Positions 1-5,657 of a stretch of DNA of 6,404 nucleotides are shown here, piece after piece (the first letter of the stretch is position 1; each line of letters begins with the position of its first letter). Where the stretch lies: contig JAOPZU010000282.1 of assembly GCA_025963955.1 (NCBI GenBank), positions 1-6,404 of the forward strand. Direction: 5' to 3'. This stretch comes from Solirubrobacterales bacterium. GTDB taxonomy: Bacteria > Actinomycetota > Thermoleophilia > Solirubrobacterales > Solirubrobacteraceae. Under the pieces are notes generated by a model. The model saw only the letters and a list, made by a program, of their open reading frames with translations, had not been told where the DNA came from and did no database searches. Both the position numbers and the translations under genes were made by a program.

Positions 1-2056
1 CGCCGAGGTCCCAGGTGCGGCCCGCGGCCCACTCAAGGCCCGCTCGCGAGCGCCGCTCCCACTCGGCGGGGTCGTCGAGCAGCCCCTCCAGCGCGTCGGC
101 CAGCGCGATCGGGTCGAAGTCCGCGAACGTCACGCCGCCGTCCTCGCCGAAGATGCCCTCGCCGCTGACCCCGGCGAGCTCGACGACCGGCAGCCCGCAG
201 GCGAGCATCTCCTGCGGGATCACCGAGTAGTTGGTCATCGACAGCACGAGGCCGACGCTCGCGCGCGAGAAGGTCCAGGCGAGCTCCTCGAGGTTCAGCA
301 CGCCGAGGTCCTCGTAGGGGAACGGCGTGTGGATCGGGATCTGGTTGCCGAAGCTCACGACCCGGGTCTGCGGCCGGCGCTCCAGGAGCTCCTCGACGGC
401 CATGATCGCCAGCGGCACCGCCCGCCGCGGGGTCACGTCGCGGCCGTACATGACGACGGTGTCCGGCTCGCGGGGGAGCTCGCGCGGGAAGTAGGTGTCG
501 TGGTCGATCCCGAAGGAGAAGCGCGAGGAGGTCCCGCCGTAGCGGGTCACCATCTGCTCCAGGTACGGCGAGCCGCAGAGGTGGTGGAAGCCCAGCGCGT
601 AGGTCTGCTCGGCCCACCGCGCCTCCGCGGACGTCGAGTAGAACTCGGGCTCGTGGTCCTGCACCAGGTAGGCGCGCGCCCGGCAGCCGCCGAGCATCGC
701 GACGCTGTGGGCGGTCTGCCAGCCGGTCGCCAGCGCGACGTCGGCCCCGAACCACTCGTCGAAGCCCTTGTAGACCGGTGCCTCCAGCGGGACGAACCAG
801 TCGCGGACCTGGCGGCGGATCCGCGCGGCGCGGTCCTCCTTCATCAGGCCGAGCTCGTCGTCGATCCAGATCGACACGTCGTGCCCCGCGCGCTCCAGGC
901 GCCAGACGAGCTGGAACAGAGACATGTGGCCGCCCGAGCCGCGCTGGAAGGGCGGGATGACGACCGCGAGGTGGAGCGGCCCGTCGACGGGGAAGTCCGG
1001 GTCGGGGAGCAGCAGCGGCGCCGTGCCGTCGCGGGCGTGGCGGCGGATCGTCTCCCACAGCGGCTGGGTCAGCCGCGGCTCGATCCGCTCGCCCGTGGGC
1101 GGCGCGACGAGCCGCTCGCCCTGCGGCGGGGTGCTGAGCACCGTCCCCTCGAGCGACAGCCGCCGCTGCACCGCCGGCGGCAGCGACGCGGCGCGCGAGC
1201 CGAGCGCGCCGAACGCCTTGCGCGAGGAGTGGTGCACGAGCGACCGCGCCGTCCAGCGGCGCTGAGACGCCGTGTCGTAGCCCTGCCCGCGCATCCACGC
1301 GCGGTCCGCCGCCACCAGTCCGCGCACGTCGCCGGCCGCACGGCGCACGTCGAGCGGCTCCACGTGGCCCACCGTCTCGCGCAGGCCCCGGTACTCGTCG
1401 AAGTAGCGCCGCGCGAAGCGGACGGGCGGATAGTCGTGCGCGTGCGCGACCGCGGCACCGGGGTGGAAGACCTTCGCCCACCCGGCGGCCAGGAGCGCCT
1501 GCCCGAACGCGAGGTCCTCGGAGTAGGGCAGGTCGCCGAAACGGATGGCCGCCCAGCACGTGCGCCGGTAGGCGGCGTTGACGTTCGACAGCCAGGGCAG
1601 GTCGCCGGCGCGCTGCACGGCGGGGCCGCCGTGCGGTCCCGCGTGGCCCGCGAAGAAGGCGTCGAGCTCGCGGGCGATCATCGGCGAGGTGTCCACACGC
1701 GCCCGGTGCGGGCCGTAGACCGCGCCGACGTCCTCCGCGAGCGTGAAGCCCTCGATCAGCGCGGCGAGCCAGCCGTCCAGCGGGGTCGCGTCCTGGGTGA
1801 GGAACGCGACCACCTCGCCCGACGTGCGCCCGGCCGCGAGGTCGCGGGTGCGGCCGTGCCCGAAGCTCGCCGGATCAATCTCCAGGACGGTGGCACCCGC
1901 CTCCCGCGCCAGGGCGACGCTTCCGTCGGACGAGCCGGAGTCGACGACCAGGACGTCGACGGTGAGGTCCGGCAGCGCGGCGGCTTGCGCGCGGACGGCG
2001 CCGAGCAGCTCGGCGAGGAACTCGGCGCCGTCCTTGACGGGAACGACGACCGACAC
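1..2056 (-). CDS. Two-domain glycosyltransferase, GT2 + WsaF-like GT4 (3' end outside window)
   Basis: Probably adds two sugars, or one sugar in two steps, to a growing surface glycan in the cytoplasm. From GTG 2056, 685 codons lie in the window. The N-terminal GT-A (GT2) domain, about residues 1-240, shows the nucleotide-binding start SVVVPVKDG (2-10), VVDSGSSDG (37-45), FGHGRTRDLA (65-74), the metal-site region FLTQDATP (85-92) and the acidic pair E180-D181; FGHG followed by TQDA is typical of rhamnosyltransferase-like GT2 enzymes. A linker of about 110 residues follows. The second domain starts near H362 (LAVVIPPFQRGSGGHMS) and resembles WsaF-type GT4 rhamnosyltransferases, with DHEPEFY near 465 and QEMLACGLPVVEL at 615-627. 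The last visible residues, RTWDLG, resemble the extreme C-terminus of such proteins, so probably only a few tens of codons are missing. Start: GTG 2056 has GAAGG 8 bases upstream; GTG 2080, just after an in-frame stop, would add 8 residues but has no such site. Sugar specificity cannot be read from sequence. Confidence 0.88.
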   Translation of the reverse strand, partial: MSVVVPVKDGAEFLAELLGAVRAQAAALPDLTVDVLVVDSGSSDGSVALAREAGATVLEIDPASFGHGRTRDLAAGRTSGEVVAFLTQDATPLDGWLAALIEGFTLAEDVGAVYGPHRARVDTSPMIARELDAFFAGHAGPHGGPAVQRAGDLPWLSNVNAAYRRTCWAAIRFGDLPYSEDLAFGQALLAAGWAKVFHPGAAVAHAHDYPPVRFARRYFDEYRGLRETVGHVEPLDVRRAAGDVRGLVAADRAWMRGQGYDTASQRRWTARSLVHHSSRKAFGALGSRAASLPPAVQRRLSLEGTVLSTPPQGERLVAPPTGERIEPRLTQPLWETIRRHARDGTAPLLLPDPDFPVDGPLHLAVVIPPFQRGSGGHMSLFQLVWRLERAGHDVSIWIDDELGLMKEDRAARIRRQVRDWFVPLEAPVYKGFDEWFGADVALATGWQTAHSVAMLGGCRARAYLVQDHEPEFYSTSAEARWAEQTYALGFHHLCGSPYLEQMVTRYGGTSSRFSFGIDHDTYFPRELPREPDTVVMYGRDVTPRRAVPLAIMAVEELLERRPQTRVVSFGNQIPIHTPFPYEDLGVLNLEELAWTFSRASVGLVLSMTNYSVIPQEMLACGLPVVELAGVSGEGIFGEDGGVTFADFDPIALADALEGLLDDPAEWERRSRAGLEWAAGRTWDLG

Positions 2057-2064
2057 GCTTTCGA

Positions 2065-2069
2065 CCTTC
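2065..2069 (-). promoter_or_regulatory. Ribosome binding site choosing GTG 2056
   Basis: GAAGG is separated by 8 bases from GTG 2056. This is the same spacing as the GGAG sites of the permease gene and the coiled-coil gene, and GTG 2080 has no purine-rich site in front of it. The site therefore favours the shorter glycosyltransferase start, though only by pattern. Confidence 0.45.
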
Positions 2070-2095
2070 GAGGGGGACACGATCGGGCCGCGCGG

Positions 2096-2353
2096 TCAGC
2101 CGGCCAGGCGGCGCTTGGTCCGCCGGACGGCCCGGACGCCGCCCCGCAGCCGCTTGACGAGCTCGAGCGCCTGCTCCGCACCCGGCTTGGCCATGAGCGC
2201 GTCGAGGTCCACGTGCCAGCGCTCGAGCCAGTAGAGCTTCTCCTGCGAGCGGGCGACGAGCGCGTTCGTGGCCCGCGACTGCTCCGCGAGCTGCGCCTCG
2301 AGCTCGGCGACGCGGGCGCGCAGCGCGGCGATCTCGGCGGCCTGGTCGCTCAC
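2096..2353 (-). CDS. Small coiled-coil protein of unknown function, 85 aa
   Basis: I do not recognise a named family. From GTG 2353 the protein has 85 residues. Residues 3-26 form an acidic-alanine coiled coil with heptad hydrophobics I8, L11, V15, L18 and L22 (3-4-3-4 spacing). Residues 37-54 hold an aromatic block, QEKLYWLERWHVDLDALM, which looks conserved in character. The tail from 67 is strongly basic (9 Lys/Arg in the last 19 residues). There is no signal peptide or membrane segment, so it is probably cytoplasmic and might touch the membrane or a polyanion through its tail. Its GTG overlaps the methyltransferase stop (GTGA), and GGAG lies 8 bases upstream, so the two are probably translationally coupled. 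The open frame extends upstream to 2425, but those extra residues would lie over the methyltransferase and are less likely. By position it could be a scaffold or partner for the methyltransferase or glycosyltransferase; this is inference. Confidence 0.78.
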   Translation of the reverse strand: MSDQAAEIAALRARVAELEAQLAEQSRATNALVARSQEKLYWLERWHVDLDALMAKPGAEQALELVKRLRGGVRAVRRTKRRLAG

Positions 2354-3357
2354 GCGCACCGCTCCAGCACGTAGGCGTCCTGGTTGCCGTCCAGGCGTCC
2401 GCGGCGCAGCAGCCGGACCGTCCACTGCGGCGTGGCGTGCTCGACGAGCCAGTCGGCGAGCAGGAAGCTGTTGCCCCAGCCCTCGTCCTTGACCCCCCAG
2501 TCGCCGGCCTCGCCGAACACGTCGAGGAAGTGGATGCCCTCGCGCAGCATCCGGTCCACGCCGGCGGCCATCAGCCCGCGGTTCATCAGCTCACCGCGGA
2601 CGTAGGTCGCGAAGGTGTCCAGCCCGTGCGTGGTCAGCAGCAGCGCGCCGCCGGGGCGGATCACGCGGTGCATCTCGGCCAGCCAGCGCAGCGCCGGGGC
2701 GGCCGCGAAGTGCGACCAGATCGAGATCGCGTAGACGACGTCGACGCTCGCGTCCGCGAGCTCCAGCGGCGGGTCGATCGGGCTCGGGAAGAAGCGCGCC
2801 ATCGGCAGGTGAGCAGCCGCCCAGGCGATTGCGGCCTCGTTCGGATCACAGCCCAGGCACTCCAGGTCGGGGCGCCAGGCGGCGATCGGGCGCAGCGCCC
2901 GCCCGGAGGAGCAGCCGAAGTCGAGGACGGTGCCCCCTGCCGGAACGCGCACGCCGGCGTCCTCCAGCGCCTGCACGACGAAGTCCGCCATGCCGAGGTC
3001 ACCGCCGACGGCCAGCGGGCCGCGGGCCATCGCGTGGACGTCCTCCGGCGGCTCGGCCGCGGTGAGGTTCATCGTGGCCAGCGGCCCCTCCGCGCGGTAG
3101 AAGGCGGCGGCGGAGACGAGCAGGCGGCGCCGGTCCTCGACGGGCAGCTCGTCGTACATCTGCTTGACGTTGCCCTCCACGGCGGCCTCCAGCTCGGCCA
3201 CCTGCTCGGCCGACAACCGGGCGTACAGGGCGTCGGAGACCGGCCCGCTTGCCGGCACCGCGGGCACCGGCGCCCGCGCGCCGACGGCGGCGAGCACGTC
3301 CACCATCGCCTCCTCGCGCGTCCGGTATCGATGGCGAAGCTCGCCCAGACGGCTCAT
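2350..3357 (-). CDS. Class I SAM-dependent methyltransferase
   Basis: Likely transfers a methyl group from S-adenosylmethionine to a sugar or sugar-phosphate of the glycan in the cytoplasm. The protein has 335 residues. The Rossmann core starts with motif I VLDFGCSSGR (144-153), then the acidic ribose-binding strand GCDPN (169-173), the motif IV region DVVYAISIWSH (206-216) and RPGGALLLTTHG (234-245), as in Methyltransf_11/25 proteins. About 140 residues precede motif I, including a helical stretch (40-90) and NLTAAEPPEDVHAMARG (97-113), so the protein is longer at its N-terminus than a minimal enzyme of this fold. ATG 3357 lies 11 bases after the permease stop; I see no clear Shine-Dalgarno sequence, so reinitiation from the permease is plausible. 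The frame is open to 4137, but that extension only shadows the permease. The context between exporter and glycosyltransferase suggests glycan methylation or chain capping; the acceptor is unknown. Confidence 0.9.
   Translation of the reverse strand: MSRLGELRHRYRTREEAMVDVLAAVGARAPVPAVPASGPVSDALYARLSAEQVAELEAAVEGNVKQMYDELPVEDRRRLLVSAAAFYRAEGPLATMNLTAAEPPEDVHAMARGPLAVGGDLGMADFVVQALEDAGVRVPAGGTVLDFGCSSGRALRPIAAWRPDLECLGCDPNEAAIAWAAAHLPMARFFPSPIDPPLELADASVDVVYAISIWSHFAAAPALRWLAEMHRVIRPGGALLLTTHGLDTFATYVRGELMNRGLMAAGVDRMLREGIHFLDVFGEAGDWGVKDEGWGNSFLLADWLVEHATPQWTVRLLRRGRLDGNQDAYVLERCA
2362..2365 (-). promoter_or_regulatory. GGAG ribosome binding site for the coiled-coil gene
   Basis: GGAG lies inside the last codons of the methyltransferase (Leu-Glu-Arg) and is separated by 8 bases from GTG 2353. 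It supports the overlapping GTG as start rather than codons further upstream. Confidence 0.55.
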
Positions 3358-3368
3358 GCGCGACGAGG

Positions 3369-4214
3369 CTAGAGGTTCTCTGCGACGCGCGGGCTCTCGC
3401 GGCGGAAGAACCAGGCCCCGAGCGCGAAGATCCCAAAGATCAGGCCCAGGGGGATCAGCGCGTACTCGGGCGTCTGGAAGGCGTGGGTGATCGACGGCGC
3501 CCCGGGATCGATCATCGCGCGGCGCATCTGCGTGAACAGCGCGGGCAGCGGGTTGCAGAGGAAGATCCGGTAGTAGTTGGACGCCCGCTCCGCGACCGTC
3601 GTCGGCACGTAGAGGATCGCCGACGCGTAGAAGATGATCTGGGTCAGGACATCCCAGATGGGCTGCACGTCGCGGAAGCGGACGTAGAGCACGCTGAGCA
3701 GCATGCCCACCCCGGTGGCCAGCAGGAAGAGCAGGAAGATGATCACCGGCAGCTCCAGCCACGTCCACGTCGGGTAGACGCCGTTGGCCAGCGCGAAGAT
3801 GAACACGGCGATCAGCGTCATGCCGAGGTTCAGCAGCGCGTTGACGGAGATCGCCAGCGGGATGACCACCGGGTTGAACTGCATCTTCCGCAGCAGGCTC
3901 TCGCGGGAGACGAGCGCGTTGACGCAGCCGCTCGTCGTCTCGGCGAAGAAGGTGAAGAGGACGAGCGCGAAGAGGATGTACAGCCCGTAGTTCTCCACGC
4001 GCGCGTCGAGGCCGGCGATCTGGGTGAAGACGAAGTAGATGACCCCGAACAGGGCGAACGGGCGCACGAGCGTCCACGCCAGCCCGAGCACCGAGCCGTA
4101 GAAGCGGAGCTTCCAGTCCGAGAGCGCGAGCGTCCACGTGAGGCTCACCAGGCGCCGCAGCTCCTCGCCGCGGGTCGGGGCCGCCGCGGGCACGGGCATC
4201 GCGAAGTCGGTCAC
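3369..4214 (-). CDS. wzm: Polysaccharide ABC exporter permease (Wzm-like, ABC-2 type)
   Basis: Membrane subunit that, as a dimer with the adjacent ATPase, would move a lipid-linked polysaccharide from the cytoplasmic to the outer face of the membrane. It has 281 residues, a usual length for Wzm/RfbA/TagG-type ABC-2 permeases. A cytoplasmic amphipathic N-terminus (LTWTLALSDWKLRFYGSVLG, 25-44) leads into about six membrane segments near 44-66, 77-95, 118-142, 152-176, 187-203 and 252-270. The VLYVRFRDVQPIWDVLTQI stretch (175-193) and the NPLP stretch (221-224) before the last helix are typical of the family. The start GTG 4214 overlaps the ATPase stop (GTGA) and has GGAG 8 bases upstream; ATG 4199 is an in-frame alternative five codons later. 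The symbol is by family resemblance. Substrate could be a wall-linked glycan or teichoic-acid-like polymer, since actinobacteria usually lack LPS. Confidence 0.93.
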   Translation of the reverse strand: MTDFAMPVPAAAPTRGEELRRLVSLTWTLALSDWKLRFYGSVLGLAWTLVRPFALFGVIYFVFTQIAGLDARVENYGLYILFALVLFTFFAETTSGCVNALVSRESLLRKMQFNPVVIPLAISVNALLNLGMTLIAVFIFALANGVYPTWTWLELPVIIFLLFLLATGVGMLLSVLYVRFRDVQPIWDVLTQIIFYASAILYVPTTVAERASNYYRIFLCNPLPALFTQMRRAMIDPGAPSITHAFQTPEYALIPLGLIFGIFALGAWFFRRESPRVAENL

Positions 4215-5461
4215 CGGGCCCGCTCCAGCTCGAAGGAGTGCGGCAGGTCGACGAGGCCGCCGGTGATCCGGGTGCCGTGCACGTAGACCGAGCAGAGGTC
4301 CTCGCGCACGTCGAGCACGTCCGCGCCCCCGGCCCGCGCGATCGACGGCGTCAGGTCGTACTTCGTCGGGGACATCACCGCGTCGACCGTGATCCGGGCG
4401 AGGACCTCGTCGCCGGGCGCGAAGGACCCGGTCGGCGTCTCCGCCCACTCGCTGGTGGTGATGAAGACGGTGTGGCCGACGTCGTTGCGGACGCTGAAGC
4501 CGATGACCGGCTCCTCGACCGCCTCGTGAAAGCGGATCTGCGCGCACATCGTCAGCCGGTCGTACTGGGCGACCTCGCCGGTGCGCACGCCGTCATGCTC
4601 GAACCAGGCGTCCGTGATCTCGCAGTCGCGCTGGTCGCCGTAGCGGCCGGTCTCGTCCTGCTCGTGGACCAGGCGGCCGAAGTTCAGCTCGTTGTAGGCC
4701 CGCGCGACGACGTGGGGCTCGCCGACCTTCAGCACGTCCCCGCGCTCGATCAGCATGGCGCGGTCGCAGTAGCGCTCGACGGCGCCCATGTCGTGCGTGA
4801 CGAAGATGACGGTCCGCCCCTCGGCCTTCAGGCGGTTGAACTCCTCGAAGCACTTCTGCTGGAAGGCGGCGTCGCCGACGGCGAGCACCTCGTCCACCAG
4901 CAGCACGTCGGCCGAGACCTGGATCGCGGTCGCGAAGCCGAGCCGCACGGCCATGCCGGAGGAGTAGTTCTTCAGCCGCAGGTCGACGAACTCCTCGAGC
5001 TCGGCGAAGGCGATGACGCGGTCGAAGCTCTCCAGCGCCTGCTTGCGGGTCAGGCCCATCATCACCGCGTTGATGACGACGTTGTCCCGCGCGGTCAGGT
5101 CGGGGTTGAACCCGACGCCGAGCTCGATGAACGGCGAGAGCCGGCCGTGGACCGTCACCGCGCCGAGATCGGGCTTGTAGATCCCGGCCAGGCACTTCAG
5201 CAGCGTGCTCTTGCCCGAGCCGTTGCGCCCGACGATGCCGAAGAACTCGCCCTGGGGAATTGTGATGTCGACGTCGGTGAGCGCCCGCAGCTCGTCGTAC
5301 GTCGTCGAGCGCCACGGGTGCAGCACGCGCTCCTTGAGCGTCGAGTACTGCACGTGCGGCAGGCGGAACGTCTTGGCGAGGTGATCGATGACCACCGCGG
5401 GAGGGGCGGCGGCCAGACGCGCAGCGCGTGCGTCCGCCTGGGACTCGGCAAGCGCGGTCAC
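4211..5461 (-). CDS. wzt: Polysaccharide ABC exporter ATPase with C-terminal glycan-binding domain (Wzt-like)
   Basis: ATPase subunit powering polysaccharide export with the Wzm-like permease. From GTG 5461 it has 416 residues. The nucleotide-binding domain shows Walker A GRNGSGKST (78-86), the Wzt-type Q-loop region ELGVGFNPDLTARDN (113-127), ABC signature YSSGM (166-170), Walker B VLLVDE (186-191), the D-loop AVGD and the H-loop His223. Residues about 270-416 form an extra beta-rich domain resembling Wzt_C, which in E. coli O8/O9a binds the finished, capped non-reducing end of the O-antigen; simple exporters such as TagH/RfbE-like subunits lack that domain. The start is uncertain. GTG 5497, directly after an in-frame stop, would add 12 residues, but those codons have more A/T at third positions and no ribosome site, while GTG 5461 has a TANNNT element 7 bases upstream, compatible with leaderless expression. 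It is first gene of the operon and overlaps the permease. Confidence 0.93.
   Translation of the reverse strand: MTALAESQADARAARLAAAPPAVVIDHLAKTFRLPHVQYSTLKERVLHPWRSTTYDELRALTDVDITIPQGEFFGIVGRNGSGKSTLLKCLAGIYKPDLGAVTVHGRLSPFIELGVGFNPDLTARDNVVINAVMMGLTRKQALESFDRVIAFAELEEFVDLRLKNYSSGMAVRLGFATAIQVSADVLLVDEVLAVGDAAFQQKCFEEFNRLKAEGRTVIFVTHDMGAVERYCDRAMLIERGDVLKVGEPHVVARAYNELNFGRLVHEQDETGRYGDQRDCEITDAWFEHDGVRTGEVAQYDRLTMCAQIRFHEAVEEPVIGFSVRNDVGHTVFITTSEWAETPTGSFAPGDEVLARITVDAVMSPTKYDLTPSIARAGGADVLDVREDLCSVYVHGTRITGGLVDLPHSFELERAR
4223..4226 (-). promoter_or_regulatory. GGAG ribosome binding site for the permease gene
   Basis: GGAG sits in the final codons of the ATPase gene and is separated by 8 bases from GTG 4214. 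It favours GTG 4214 over the in-frame ATG 4199 and fits translational coupling of the two exporter subunits. Confidence 0.6.
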
Positions 5462-5468
5462 GCCGGGG

Positions 5469-5474
5469 ATGGTA
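5469..5474 (-). promoter_or_regulatory. Possible -10 element (TACCAT) for leaderless wzt-like transcript
   Basis: TACCAT fits the actinobacterial -10 pattern TANNNT and ends 7 bases before GTG 5461, the spacing expected if transcription starts at or next to the start codon. No good -35 is seen at normal distance; TTGAGT at 5496-5501 is 21 bases away, which is too far for a standard promoter. Confidence 0.3.
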
Positions 5475-5542
5475 GCCGGTGGGGTTCGATGGAGCACTCA
5501 ACGCCGGGCCGCGGGCAACGATGCGGAAACCCGTCGGCGGCG

Positions 5543-5567
5543 GGCCGGGAGGGGCCGGCCGGGAGGG
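5543..5567. repeat. Two direct copies of GGCCGGGAGGG, 14-base period
   Basis: Copies lie at 5543-5553 and 5557-5567, separated by three bases, within the divergent promoter region. They could be a regulator binding site, but GC-rich low-complexity sequence gives such repeats by chance. Confidence 0.45.
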
Positions 5568-5573
5568 TCGCTG

Positions 5574-5579
5574 TAGCCT
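5574..5579 (+). promoter_or_regulatory. Possible -10 element (TAGCCT) for the GT2 gene
   Basis: TAGCCT matches TANNNT and is followed by one of the few T-rich spots in the region. A transcript starting near 5586 would have a leader of about 70 bases. No recognisable -35 lies upstream; the direct repeats end 6 bases before it. Confidence 0.22.
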
Positions 5580-5657
5580 TTTCGCCGGCGCGGTGTTCTC
5601 TGGGAAGGCCGCCTGATCTCGCCGTGTCCGGTTCCGGGGCACCGGCCGCCCTCGCCC

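Larger units (their letters stand above)
5462..5657. promoter_or_regulatory. Divergent intergenic region between exporter operon and GT2 gene
   Basis: These 196 bases separate the divergent ATPase and GT2 genes and must contain start signals for both. They hold TANNNT-type elements on each strand, an 11-base direct repeat, and a weak 5-base inverted repeat (CCGGT 5628-5632, ACCGG 5641-5645) ahead of the GT2 start. If the ATPase instead starts at GTG 5497 the region shrinks to 160 bases. I find no small gene or RNA gene in it. Confidence 0.5.

Noticed and set aside
33..1559. 508-codon open frame on the minus strand
   Set aside because: Same strand but shifted frame of the large glycosyltransferase; arginine- and alanine-rich translation without domain motifs.
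329..2374. 681-codon open frame on the plus strand
   Set aside because: It lies opposite the glycosyltransferase and coiled-coil genes; its product is Arg/Ala/Gly/His-rich low-complexity sequence with no fold motif, while the minus-strand frame shows full glycosyltransferase motifs.
3358..4137. Upstream extension of the methyltransferase frame over the permease gene
   Set aside because: The frame is open but its translation there is compositional and overlaps the whole permease; ATG 3357 gives a sensible protein start just after the permease stop.
3249..4286. 345-codon open frame on the plus strand
   Set aside because: Antisense to the permease, whose own frame gives clear membrane helices; the antisense product is charged low-complexity sequence.
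5628..5645. Inverted repeat CCGGT/ACCGG before the GT2 start
   Set aside because: Only a 5-base stem with an 8-base loop and no T-run; too weak to call a terminator, riboswitch or operator.
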